Below are positions 9,490-17,945 of a DNA stretch of 46,745 nucleotides, one piece after another. A program made the position numbers and the translations under genes. This DNA is from Acidobacteriota bacterium (GTDB lineage: Bacteria > Acidobacteriota > Terriglobia > Terriglobales > Acidobacteriaceae). The notes under the pieces were generated by a model. The model was not told the origin of the DNA. It searched no databases and worked only from the letters and a program-made list of their open reading frames with translations. The first letter of the stretch is position 1, and each line of letters opens with the position of its first letter. The stretch is taken from contig JAJYSV010000030.1 of assembly GCA_021793405.1 (NCBI GenBank), positions 1 to 46,745 on the forward strand, in the 5' to 3' direction.

Positions 9490-10389
9490 GTGGCGGCCCA
9501 ATACATCACGACTGGCAAGGCCGCGCGCCGCTGCTCGGTTCAGCCCGACACAGTCTTAAAGTGGGTCAAAAAAGGCAGGCTGCCCGCGATACGAACCCCA
9601 GGCGGACACTATCGCATCGACGAGCGCGATCTCGCACGATTCGCGGGCATTCGTGAGCCGGAAGATCCTGGAGCTCTGCCCGTACTCCAAACCCCGAAGC
9701 GCATTCTCCACTGCTGGGAATATTTCAGCGAAGAACTCCGCGCGGAGTGCAAAAGCTGCGTAGTCTACCGTGTGCGCGCGAGCATGTGCTTTCAACTCCG
9801 ACTGGCGATGCATGGGAATGGGCACAGCAAGGAATTCTGCAAAGACATCTGCCAGGATTGCCCCTACTGCCGGCGTGTGCATGGAGTGCCCACGAACGTT
9901 CTTGTAATTACTCGCAACGAGCAACTGATCCAGCGTCTTTCTCAAACGCCTAATCAACATCTGGTTCTGCGGTATGCGCGCAGCGGATACGATTCTTCGG
10001 CGGTGCTGGCGGTCTTCCGTCCCGCGCTTGCAGTGGTGGATGTGCGCTTACTCGCGTGTCATTGGGAGAATGGGGGCCTGATCGCCGCCTTGACCTCGGA
10101 TGAACGGGCCAAGGGAATGCGCGTCTTGATATCCGTTCCGGCGGAAGGCGCTTGCCCGGAGCTGCCGGATGCGTGCGAGGCTGGCACAATACCGGAGCCC
10201 TCGGCCCCAGCCGACCTGCTGCGCTGGGCCAATTGCGGAGAAGTGGAAGTAATACCCGAAGAATCCGTACACAAGGCGCCGTCAGTTGTCGGCGAGGAGA
10301 CTTCGATACCGAAGACTTTATCCTGCAATGCTTCTCCTGCGAGGGATATTCCTGCTAAAAAGGCTGCGGGGCACCCGCGAAAACAATAA
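9490..10389 (+). CDS. putative transcription regulator: MerR/excisionase-type HTH, Cys-cluster domain, receiver-like domain
   Basis: The 299-residue product has three visible parts. Residues 1-55 form a helix-turn-helix of excisionase/MerR type (YITTGKAARRCSVQPDTVLK, then GRLPAIRTPGGHYRI). Residues about 70-135 contain a cysteine cluster, HCWEYF, CKSC, MCF, FCKDICQDCPYC, resembling CW-type cysteine domains and suited to binding Fe-S or zinc. Residues about 135-245 resemble a response-regulator receiver (VLVITRNEQL, then AVVDVRLL, then MRVLISV), with an Asp in the expected place. Start is GTG at 9490, nine bases after GGAGG. Its position, divergent from sat and just ahead of aprBA, suggests redox- or metal-responsive control of these genes; this is inference. 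Confidence 0.7.
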   Translation: MAAQYITTGKAARRCSVQPDTVLKWVKKGRLPAIRTPGGHYRIDERDLARFAGIREPEDPGALPVLQTPKRILHCWEYFSEELRAECKSCVVYRVRASMCFQLRLAMHGNGHSKEFCKDICQDCPYCRRVHGVPTNVLVITRNEQLIQRLSQTPNQHLVLRYARSGYDSSAVLAVFRPALAVVDVRLLACHWENGGLIAALTSDERAKGMRVLISVPAEGACPELPDACEAGTIPEPSAPADLLRWANCGEVEVIPEESVHKAPSVVGEETSIPKTLSCNASPARDIPAKKAAGHPRKQ

Positions 10390-10853
10390 CTCTTTCGGCT
10401 TCGGGCAATGCCAGGATTTTAAAAATCCAGAAAATCCAGAAAGCTTTGCCGCACGCGCCAGAGTGAGTGTGGGCCGCGGCAAACGCAGCGAACAAAGCCA
10501 TTCCCGCCCTGTCAAATCGCTTAAATTGCAGTAACTACGTCAATTCCCAACGGCGCGGGTCGCTGACTTCATTGCGCTGAAAAATCTTACAAAGATATGA
10601 CAACGTACCGATTCTTGCGCATTCTTGCCGCAAATTCTCAACGGGTCTACATTCGATCCGGATGTTACGGCAGGGATGGCGGCGAAGCGACCAAGACTAA
10701 AGCGGGTCATTCGACAGTGAGTAACTGAACTCAAAACAAAAAGCGGATGCAGTGAACGCGAATGGGCACGATGAAATCAAACCATGGCATGTGATTCGCG
10801 TCACGGACATCACGATGGATTACGCAAATAGTTAAAAACCGGAAGGAGAGGTT
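10390..10853. other. aprBA upstream region without a gene
   Basis: I see no convincing gene in these 464 bases. They contain a perfect AT-rich palindrome GGATTTT-A-AAAATCC at 10414-10428, followed by the repeated string AATCCAGAA. The CRP/FNR-type palindrome at 10790 lies near the right end, followed by the aprB ribosome site GGAAGGAGAGG. Confidence 0.5.
10790..10805. promoter_or_regulatory. GTGA-N6-TCAC palindrome upstream of aprB
   Basis: TGTGATTCGCGTCACG has the TGTGA-N6-TCAC form of CRP/FNR-family operators, centred about 56 bases upstream of the aprB ATG. In Deltaproteobacteria the CRP/FNR-type regulator HcpR has been proposed to act on similar sites in front of sat and apr genes, which makes this site plausible here. 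Confidence 0.6.
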
Positions 10854-11300
10854 ATGCCGAGTTACGTGAATCCAGACAAATGTGACGGGTGCAAAGCACT
10901 GGACAGGACGGCCTGCCAGTATATCTGTCCCAACGACCTGATGGTGCTGAACAAGAGCACGATGAAGGCCTATAACCAGGACGTCTCGATGTGCTGGGAG
11001 TGTTACAGCTGCGTCAAGATCTGCCCCACGCAAGCCATAGAAATTCGCGGATACGCGGATTTCGTCCCCATGGGCGCTGCGGTCACCCCGTTACGCTCCA
11101 CCGATTCGATCATGTGGACGGTCAAGTTCCGCAATGGTACCTTGAAACGCTTCAAATTTCCCATTCGCAGCACCGCAGAAGGGACTGCGGTCCCGAGCGG
11201 TGGGTTTGAGGGCGATAGCGATCTGGACAGTCCTGTGCTTTATACGGAGCCGGCATCTCTGGGTACGAAAGAAATTTTCACTTTCAACGGGAACGCTTAG
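10854..11300 (+). CDS. aprB: APS reductase beta subunit (ferredoxin subunit)
   Basis: The 148-residue product holds two [4Fe-4S] clusters: Cys10, 13, 21, 25 (CDGC, then CQYIC) and Cys47, 50, 53, 57 (CWECYSCVKIC), with the conserved Trp48 between the cluster cysteines. The C-terminal tail (about residues 70-148) is the usual extension that wraps around AprA. It passes electrons to the FAD of AprA for reduction of APS to AMP and sulfite. The start is set by GGAAGGAGAGGTT just before the ATG. The gene lies 13 bases ahead of aprA and is the first gene of the apr unit. Confidence 0.97.
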   Translation: MPSYVNPDKCDGCKALDRTACQYICPNDLMVLNKSTMKAYNQDVSMCWECYSCVKICPTQAIEIRGYADFVPMGAAVTPLRSTDSIMWTVKFRNGTLKRFKFPIRSTAEGTAVPSGGFEGDSDLDSPVLYTEPASLGTKEIFTFNGNA

Positions 11301-11313
11301 GAAGGAGTCGGAA

Positions 11314-13242
11314 ATGGAAAAGTTTGACGTACAGATCATTGAAACTGACCTGCTCATCCTGGGCGGAGGCATGGCGGCCTGTGGGGCAGCTGTCGAGGCC
11401 GCGCACTGGGCGCGGAAAAAAGGACTCAAGGTCACCTTGGTGGACAAGGCGGCCATCGACAGGTCTGGAGCTGTTGCCATGGGCCTGTCGGCCATCAACC
11501 AGTATGTGGGACTGAAAGATGGGAAGAACACGATCAAGGATTACGTGGACTATGTGCGCAATGACCTGATGGGCGTGACCAGAGAAGACCTGGTGGCAAA
11601 CATCGCGCGGCACGTGGACTCCTCAGTCCACTTGTTTGAGAAGTGGGGCCTTCCCATCTGGAAAGATGAAAAGGGCAACTACGTGCACGAGGGCCGCTGG
11701 CAGCTCATGCTGAACGGCGAGTCATACAAGGTGATCGTGGCCGAGGCCGCCAAGAACGCTCTCAGCCAGGATGGAGTGGGCCAGATCTTCGAGCGCATTT
11801 TCATCGTTGGGCCGCTGATGGACGGAGACCGCTGCGCGGGCGCCGTGGGCTTCTCGGTACGGGAAAACAAAGTGTTCGTGTTCAAGGCGAAGGCGACGCT
11901 GGACGCCATGGGCGGCGCAGTGCATGTCTTCAAACCGAGGAGTTCGGGCGAAGGCTTCGGACGCGCCTGGTATCCGCCATGGAACGCGGGATCGTCGGCC
12001 TACTTCACGTTGAAGGCCGGGGCGGAAATGACCTGCCAGGAGGTACGCTTCATTCCCATTCGCTTCAAAGACGCGTATGGTCCTGTGGGAGCATGGTTCC
12101 TGCTCTTCAAATCGCGGGCGACCAACGCCATGAATGAGGAGTACATGGTGACGCGCCGACCGGAACTGGAGAACTGGCTGCCCTATGGACGTGTCAAGCC
12201 GATCCCGGCCAACCTGCGGAACTACCTTGGGATGCTGGACGTGGCGGATGGGAAAGGCCCCATCTTCATGCGCACCGACGAGGCGATCGGCAAGATTGCC
12301 GATACCTTCAAGGACGATCCGAAAGCCTACAAGAAGAAGATGAAGGACCTGGAGAACGAGGCTTGGGAAGACTTCCTGGACATGACCATCTCGCAGGCCA
12401 TTCTGTGGGCGGGGAGCAATGTCCAACCGGAAGAGAAGAGTTCGGAGATCGCGGCCGCCGAGCCGTACTTTATCGGCTCGCACTCCGGCGCTTCGGGTGC
12501 GTGGGTCAGCGGTCCGTCGGACTTGCAGACGGACGAGACTCGCAGCAAGTACTTCTGGGGCTACGCCAACATGTCGACGGTGAAAGGGCTGTTTTGTGCG
12601 GGAGATGCCTCCGGCGCGTCGAGCCATAAGTTCTCTTCCGGCTCCCACGCGGAAGGACGCATCGCTGCCAAGGCCGCCGTTAAATTCATCGTGGACAACA
12701 ACACGATGCCTGCGGTTGAGCAGAGCGTCATTGATGCTACGGTTGCGGAAATCCTCAAGCCCATGGAGACGTTCGAGCAACACAAGAACGCCACCACGGA
12801 TGAAGAGGTAAATCCTCATTACATCAAACCGCGCATGTTCATGTTCCGGCTGCAGAAGATCATGGACGAATATGCGGGCGGTGTTAGCTCCCAGTTCAAG
12901 ACCAACAAGGCCCAACTGGAGCAGGCTCTGAATCTCTTGGCCTTCCTGCGCGAGGACTCGGAGAATCTGGGGGCTTCAAACCTGCATGAACTGATGCGGG
13001 CCTGGGAGAACATTCATCGCATGTGGCAGGCGGAAGCCCATGTGCGAACTGTATTGTTCCGCGAAGAGACCCGCTGGCCCGGTTACTACTTCCGGGCTGA
13101 TACGCCAAAGATGGACGAGGAAAAATGGCATGTTTTCGCCAACTGCCGTTTCGACCCCGCCACCAAGGATTGGCAAATGATGGCCCGCCCGATCTATCAC
13201 GTGTTCCCGCAAGCCAAGGAACACGAGTTATTGGGTGGTTAA
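11314..13242 (+). CDS. aprA: APS reductase alpha subunit (FAD subunit)
   Basis: The 642-residue product is a full-length dissimilatory adenylylsulfate reductase flavoprotein of the fumarate-reductase fold. The FAD-binding motif LILGGGMAACGAA is at residues 15-27, followed by VTLVDKAAIDRSGAVAMGLS; the second FAD segment FCAGDASGASSHKFSSGSHA lies near residues 428-447. It reduces APS to sulfite and AMP in the cytoplasm with electrons from AprB and QmoABC. ATG at 11314 is chosen over the longer open frame because GAAGGAGTC precedes it and it starts with the family sequence. A strong hairpin terminator follows at 13251, so aprBA can form its own transcript. Confidence 0.97.
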   Translation: MEKFDVQIIETDLLILGGGMAACGAAVEAAHWARKKGLKVTLVDKAAIDRSGAVAMGLSAINQYVGLKDGKNTIKDYVDYVRNDLMGVTREDLVANIARHVDSSVHLFEKWGLPIWKDEKGNYVHEGRWQLMLNGESYKVIVAEAAKNALSQDGVGQIFERIFIVGPLMDGDRCAGAVGFSVRENKVFVFKAKATLDAMGGAVHVFKPRSSGEGFGRAWYPPWNAGSSAYFTLKAGAEMTCQEVRFIPIRFKDAYGPVGAWFLLFKSRATNAMNEEYMVTRRPELENWLPYGRVKPIPANLRNYLGMLDVADGKGPIFMRTDEAIGKIADTFKDDPKAYKKKMKDLENEAWEDFLDMTISQAILWAGSNVQPEEKSSEIAAAEPYFIGSHSGASGAWVSGPSDLQTDETRSKYFWGYANMSTVKGLFCAGDASGASSHKFSSGSHAEGRIAAKAAVKFIVDNNTMPAVEQSVIDATVAEILKPMETFEQHKNATTDEEVNPHYIKPRMFMFRLQKIMDEYAGGVSSQFKTNKAQLEQALNLLAFLREDSENLGASNLHELMRAWENIHRMWQAEAHVRTVLFREETRWPGYYFRADTPKMDEEKWHVFANCRFDPATKDWQMMARPIYHVFPQAKEHELLGG

Positions 13243-13250
13243 CTGTAGTG

Positions 13251-13283
13251 AAAAATCGGGGGGCCAGCGGCCCCCCGATTTTT
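13251..13283 (+). terminator. strong hairpin terminator after aprA
   Basis: AAAAATCGGGGGGCC, loop AGC, GGCCCCCCGATTTTT: a perfect 15-base-pair stem with flanking A and T tracts, so it can work in both directions. It separates aprBA from the downstream zinc-ribbon/YkgJ/qmo genes. Confidence 0.88.
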
Positions 13284-13309
13284 CAGAAGTCCTCTTTTCG
13301 GTAAGTCAA

Positions 13310-13597
13310 ATGGATTTCGGCGGTCCAATTCGCTGCCCGCACTGCAATACCCCCATGCCGCGGTGGGCGAACCCCGAACTCACCAATTGGAGCGGGGAGT
13401 TTCAATATGTCTGTTTCAGCGATGCTTGTCCGTATTTCATTCGCGGCTGGGCCTGGATGGAGGACAACTTCAATGTGCATTCCTCTTACCGGTGCCGCCT
13501 GGATCCAACCACCGGCGAGACCGGACCTTTACCCGTCTGGTCGCGTGAAGCACTGAAGGACCGGATTGTCCCGTCCGAGGAGGACTTCGATGCCTGA
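13310..13597 (+). CDS. small zinc-ribbon-like protein between apr and qmo
   Basis: The 95-residue product begins MDFGGPIRCPHCNTPMPRW and later has VCFSDACPYF, so four cysteines (CPHC and CxxxxC) could bind zinc, recalling Ogr/Delta-like zinc ribbons. The middle is rich in aromatic residues (WSGEFQYV, GWAWMEDNF). I take the ATG at 13310, since the open frame upstream runs into the aprA terminator; no strong ribosome site is seen. Its last eight bases overlap the start of the next gene (ATGCCTGA), so the two are coupled. A role in assembly or control of the Apr/Qmo enzymes is only suggested by position. Confidence 0.65.
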   Translation: MDFGGPIRCPHCNTPMPRWANPELTNWSGEFQYVCFSDACPYFIRGWAWMEDNFNVHSSYRCRLDPTTGETGPLPVWSREALKDRIVPSEEDFDA

Positions 13598-14414
13598 AGC
13601 AAAACTGATCCAACCCGAACGGCCAAAAGACCTGCCTCCCATTGGACTGGATGACCTCTTCCCTTTTCAATGCCGCCGCGACCTGGACTGTTTCACGACC
13701 TGTTGCCAGAATGTGTCCATCATCCTGACCCCGTATGACGTGCTGCGCATGCGCAAGGCGCTGGGCATCGATTCGACGGAGTTCCTGGAGAAATATACGC
13801 TCCCCGCATTTACAAAAGAACAGAAACTTCCTCTGCTGCTGCTGCGGATGGATCCGGAAACACTGCGCTGCCCCTTCGTAAGCGAAGCAGGCTGCACCGT
13901 CTATAACGATCGTCCCTGGGCCTGCCGGATGTATCCGTTGGGACTGGCTGAACCACGCCAGGCAACGTCCAGGGAGCAGCCGTTTCATTTCCTGCTGCAG
14001 GAAGATTTGTGCCACGGACACGGATGCGGAAACACGCAGACCGTGCGGCAATGGCTGGATGGACAAGGGCTGGAGCAGTTTGAGGCCATGGAGGCCCCAT
14101 TCAAGAAACTAATGCTGCACGAATTTTGGCAGAAGGGTGAGGCCTTGTCTTCCGACAAGGCGGTCATGACCTATATGGCCTTTTACGACCTCGACCGGTT
14201 CCGGCGCTTTATCTTCGAGTCGCGATTTTTGACGTTGTTCGATGTGGATGAGTCGCGCGTGGAGGCGATCCGTGTGGACGACGAAGAGTTGCTGGACTTT
14301 GCCATGGAGTGGCTGCAATTCGTGTTGTTGGGCGCCCGCACTATGAAGCTCCGGCCCGCGGCCCACGAGCAAGCTGCGAAAGCGACTGCCGGGACCGCGG
14401 CGGCAGGGGAGTAG
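13590..14414 (+). CDS. YkgJ-family cysteine cluster protein
   Basis: The 274-residue product has the YkgJ pattern: FQCRRDLDCFTTCCQNVS, then LRCPFVSEAGCTVYNDRPWACRMYPLG, and later DLCHGHGCGN. These cysteines are thought to bind zinc or an Fe-S cluster in the family. The C-terminal half is helical with many aromatic and acidic residues, ending in an Ala/Glu-rich tail. ATG at 13590 is fixed by GAGGAGG and by the overlap with the previous stop. It is followed after six bases by qmoA. Members of this family occur next to sulfur and electron-transfer genes, but no function has been established that I can rely on. Confidence 0.8.
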   Translation: MPEAKLIQPERPKDLPPIGLDDLFPFQCRRDLDCFTTCCQNVSIILTPYDVLRMRKALGIDSTEFLEKYTLPAFTKEQKLPLLLLRMDPETLRCPFVSEAGCTVYNDRPWACRMYPLGLAEPRQATSREQPFHFLLQEDLCHGHGCGNTQTVRQWLDGQGLEQFEAMEAPFKKLMLHEFWQKGEALSSDKAVMTYMAFYDLDRFRRFIFESRFLTLFDVDESRVEAIRVDDEELLDFAMEWLQFVLLGARTMKLRPAAHEQAAKATAGTAAAGE

Positions 14415-14420
14415 AGGACC

Positions 14421-15695
14421 ATGGCGAATGCAAGGACACCGCAAAGCGAAGGGCTGGACATCCTGGTGCTGGGCGGCGGTGTGGCTGGCATCTCCGCAGC
14501 GATTGAGGCAACCGAAGCCAGCTGCAACGTTACCTTGATCGAAAAGTCTCCCACCCTGGGCGGACGGGCCGTACGCAACCACCAATATTTCCCCAAGCTT
14601 TGTCCTCCCTCCTGCGGTATGGAAATCAACTTCCAGCGCATCAGGAAAAATCCCCGCATTCATGTCATCACTCAGGCGGAGCTGGAGCGGCTGGAAGGCG
14701 TGCCCGGCGACTTTCAGGCCACGCTGAAGATTGCGCCGCGTCACGTCAACGCCAACTGTACGCAGTGCGGGGCCTGCGCCGTGGTATGTCCGGCGGAACG
14801 GCCCGATGAGGTGAATTGCGGACTTTCCCGTACCAAGTCAGCGTATCTGCCATCATTGACGGCCTACCCTCCTTGGTATGCGATTGACCGGCAGGCCTGC
14901 GTCGAGGGGTGTCATGCGTGCGTCGATGCCTGCCAGTACGCCGCCATCGATTTGCAACAACAGCCGGAGCGGAAGACGGTGCGCGTTGCGGCGGTGGTAG
15001 CGGCGACCGGCTGGGAATCCTACGACGCCACAAAGATCGCCAACCTGGGCTTCGGGCGCTGCCGCAACGTGGTGACAAACGTAATGATGGAGCGGATGGC
15101 ATCGCTGTCCGGGCCCACCCAAGGAAAGATTCTTCGCCCCTCCGATGACCAGCCGCCGCGTTCTGTGGCCTTTGTGCAATGCGCCGGCTCACGCGACGCC
15201 AATCATCTTCCCTACTGCTCGGCGGTCTGTTGCTCCGCCTCTCTGAAACAGACCACGTATCTTCATCGCCAACTTCCCGAATGCAAGACCACCCTCTTCT
15301 ATATCGATCTGCGCACTCCGGGCCTGTTGCAGGACTTCTACAGCAAAGTGACGGCGGACGGCAGCGTCCGGCTGATCAAAGGCAAGGTGGGAAAGATCGA
15401 GGAAGACGCCGCCACCGGGGACCTGATCGTGACGGCGGAAGAGGCCCTGACGGGAAAAAAGATCTCCACGCGTTTCGACATGGCAGTGCTGGCCACCGGC
15501 ATGGTGCCCAATACGCAGGGACTGCCGGAGGGCTTCCACCCCGACGAATTCGGCTTTCTGACCAATGAAGACAAGGGACTGTACGGCGCCGGGTGCGTAC
15601 ACCGGCCCAGCGAAGTGGTAAGCAGCATTCGCGACGCCACGGGTGCAGCTCTGCGGGCCTTGCAATGCGTAGTGGAGGGCCTTCCCCGTGGATAA
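14421..15695 (+). CDS. qmoA: quinone-interacting membrane-bound oxidoreductase, flavoprotein subunit QmoA
   Basis: The 424-residue product is an HdrA-like flavoprotein. It has an FAD motif ILVLGGGVAGISAA (residues 14-27) and two cysteine sets, C113/116/119/123 (CTQCGACAVVC) and C160/164/167/171 (CVEGCHACVDAC), which could hold Fe-S clusters, plus the downstream segments VVAATGWESYDA and VAFVQCAGSRD typical of HdrA proteins. QmoABC carries electrons between the quinone pool and AprBA. The ATG at 14421 follows the YkgJ stop after six bases. Its end overlaps the start of qmoB by eight bases, so both are translated as a unit. Confidence 0.95.
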   Translation: MANARTPQSEGLDILVLGGGVAGISAAIEATEASCNVTLIEKSPTLGGRAVRNHQYFPKLCPPSCGMEINFQRIRKNPRIHVITQAELERLEGVPGDFQATLKIAPRHVNANCTQCGACAVVCPAERPDEVNCGLSRTKSAYLPSLTAYPPWYAIDRQACVEGCHACVDACQYAAIDLQQQPERKTVRVAAVVAATGWESYDATKIANLGFGRCRNVVTNVMMERMASLSGPTQGKILRPSDDQPPRSVAFVQCAGSRDANHLPYCSAVCCSASLKQTTYLHRQLPECKTTLFYIDLRTPGLLQDFYSKVTADGSVRLIKGKVGKIEEDAATGDLIVTAEEALTGKKISTRFDMAVLATGMVPNTQGLPEGFHPDEFGFLTNEDKGLYGAGCVHRPSEVVSSIRDATGAALRALQCVVEGLPRG

Positions 15696-17943
15696 AAAAC
15701 TGGGTGTCTACATTTGCAGCGGGTGTGAAATCGGCGACAAGCTGGGCGTGGATGGGCTTGTCCAGGTGGCTGAGAAGGAATCGAAGGCCGCTATTTGCCG
15801 CACGCATCCTTTTCTATGCGGGCCGGAAGGCACGGCGTCCATTCGCCAGGACATGGAAGGCGGCGCGGCCAATACGCTGGTGATTGCCGCCTGCTCGGCG
15901 CGCGCCAAGACCGAAGCGTTCTCTTTTGACCCGCGCATGGTGATGGAGCGGGTGGACCTGCGCGAGCGAGTGGCATGGAGTCATCCCGCGGGCGAGGATG
16001 AGACGCAGGCCCTAGCGGAAGACTATCTGCGCATGGGCATTGCCAAAGCCAACAAAATGGAACCGCTGGAGCTGATGACCGGGCAGGTATCGAAGGCCAT
16101 TCTGGTGGTGGGAGGCGGCATCGCCGGCCTGACGGCCACGCTGGAGGCTGCCAATGCCGGCTATGAAGTTGTTCTGGTGGAAAAAAGCGAAAGCCTGGGC
16201 GGCAGCCTGGCCGAGGTGAAACAGCCTATCCCAGTGAAGGCACCATACACCGAATCTCTCCAGAACGATGCGCTGGAACGGGCGCGTCTGGTCATGGAGC
16301 ATCCTCGCATCCAGGTCTTGACTGCATCGGCCATCACGCGCACAGAAGGTCAGCCCGGACAATTTGACGTGACCCTGGCCACGCCGAGCGGGCCGGTCAC
16401 TTTCCGGGCCGGAGCCATTGTGATGGCGACAGGCTGGAAGCCGTACGACCCGGCGCGGCTCAGCGGGCTGGGATATGGTTCCTGCCCCAACGTCGTGACC
16501 AATCTGGAAGCGGAACGGATGGCGGTGGTAGGCCGGATTCGCAGGCCATCGGACAAAAAGCCTCCGCGACGCACGCTCTTCATTCAGTGTGCCGGCTCGC
16601 GCAGTAGCGACCAGCTGCCATATTGTTCCTCGGTCTGCTGCATGGCCACGCTCCAGCAGGCGAAATACCTGCATGATGCGGACCCGAATGCGGAAGTCTA
16701 TGTGATCTATCAGGACATGATGACACCGGGGCCTTATGAGAAGTTTTACCAAAAGGTGCAGGATCACCCGCGATCTTTTTTTATGAAGGGCGAGGTGACC
16801 AGCGTAGGACCGCGGCCAGACGGCCAGATTCGGGTCCGCGTGGAACATACATTGGCCGACGGGCCGTTTGAGATCGACGTGGATCTGGTCGTGCTGGCCA
16901 CGGGCATGGTCCCGAATGCAGCCGACAGCGAGGCCATCCGCACACTGCACGACGCGCAGGCAAAGGTGCTACGCAATGAGTCCGAAAAACAGCGCACTGA
17001 AGCCGAAGCCGTCGTCGCCAGTTTGCGTCAGCACGAGAACACGGAAATCCTGCACTTGGCGTATCGCCAAGGACCGGACCTGCCGGTGCTGCGGCACGGC
17101 TTTCCGGATTCAAACTTCATCTGTTTTCCCTACGAGTCCCAGCGGACTGGCATCTATGCCGCTGGCGCGGTTCGCTCGCCCATGGATTGGGCAGGCGCGG
17201 AAGAAGACGCAGCCGGCGCGGCAATGAAAGCGATCCAGAGTGTGGAGTTGGCCACTCTCGGCGCGGCCGTGCATCCCCGCGCGGGAGACCTGTCCTTCCC
17301 GTTTTTCAATCTCCAGCGATGCACGCAGTGCAAGCGCTGCACGGTCGAGTGTCCTTTCGGCGCCATCGATGAAGACGAAAAAGGGACACCCAAATTCAAT
17401 CCATACCGTTGCCGCCGCTGCGGTGTCTGCATGGGCGCCTGTCCGGAACGGATCATCTCCTTCAAAAATTATTCCGTGGACATGATCGCGAGCATGATCA
17501 AGGCGGTCGAGGTCCCGGAAGAAGAGGAAGAAAAACCGCGGATCCTGCTCTTCGCGTGCGAGAACGATGCGGTCCCGGCCCTCGACATGGCAGGCATGGA
17601 ACGGACGCAACTGGACGCCAGCGTGCGCGTGATTCCGCTGCGCTGCCTGGGCTCGATGAACATGGTCTGGATTGCGGACGCGCTCTCCAGCGGATTCGAC
17701 GGCGTGATGCTGGCAGGTTGCAAGCACGGGGAAGACTACCAGTGTCACTTTGTGCGCGGCAGCGAACTGGCCGAGCGCCGCCTCGACAACGTGAAGGAGA
17801 CCCTGCAACGGCTGCAGTTGGAGTCTGAGCGCATCGAGATGGTGGAAGCCGCCTTTGACGATTGCAGACGGCTGCCCCAATTGATCAACGATTTTGCCGG
17901 GCGCATCCGGGCGCTCGACCCCAATCCGTACAAGGGATTTTAG
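15688..17943 (+). CDS. qmoB: QmoB, HdrA/MvhD-like flavoprotein with Fe-S clusters
   Basis: The 751-residue product starts with LGVYICSGCEIGDKL, has an FAD motif LVVGGGIAGLTATLEAAN near residue 135, and two ferredoxin-type cluster motifs near residues 546-590 (CTQCKRCTVECPFGAI and CRRCGVCMGACPERII). The C-terminus (from about residue 615, ILLFACENDAVPA, ending with GCKHGEDYQCHF) is an MvhD-like delta domain, as in known QmoB. It works with QmoA and QmoC in electron transfer to APS reductase. It ends at 17943, two bases before the qmoC ATG. Confidence 0.95.
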   Translation: MDKKLGVYICSGCEIGDKLGVDGLVQVAEKESKAAICRTHPFLCGPEGTASIRQDMEGGAANTLVIAACSARAKTEAFSFDPRMVMERVDLRERVAWSHPAGEDETQALAEDYLRMGIAKANKMEPLELMTGQVSKAILVVGGGIAGLTATLEAANAGYEVVLVEKSESLGGSLAEVKQPIPVKAPYTESLQNDALERARLVMEHPRIQVLTASAITRTEGQPGQFDVTLATPSGPVTFRAGAIVMATGWKPYDPARLSGLGYGSCPNVVTNLEAERMAVVGRIRRPSDKKPPRRTLFIQCAGSRSSDQLPYCSSVCCMATLQQAKYLHDADPNAEVYVIYQDMMTPGPYEKFYQKVQDHPRSFFMKGEVTSVGPRPDGQIRVRVEHTLADGPFEIDVDLVVLATGMVPNAADSEAIRTLHDAQAKVLRNESEKQRTEAEAVVASLRQHENTEILHLAYRQGPDLPVLRHGFPDSNFICFPYESQRTGIYAAGAVRSPMDWAGAEEDAAGAAMKAIQSVELATLGAAVHPRAGDLSFPFFNLQRCTQCKRCTVECPFGAIDEDEKGTPKFNPYRCRRCGVCMGACPERIISFKNYSVDMIASMIKAVEVPEEEEEKPRILLFACENDAVPALDMAGMERTQLDASVRVIPLRCLGSMNMVWIADALSSGFDGVMLAGCKHGEDYQCHFVRGSELAERRLDNVKETLQRLQLESERIEMVEAAFDDCRRLPQLINDFAGRIRALDPNPYKGF

Positions 17944-17945
17944 TC

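Noticed and set aside
11722-12915. 397-codon minus-strand open frame opposite aprA
   Set aside because: Antisense shadow of aprA with no domain features.
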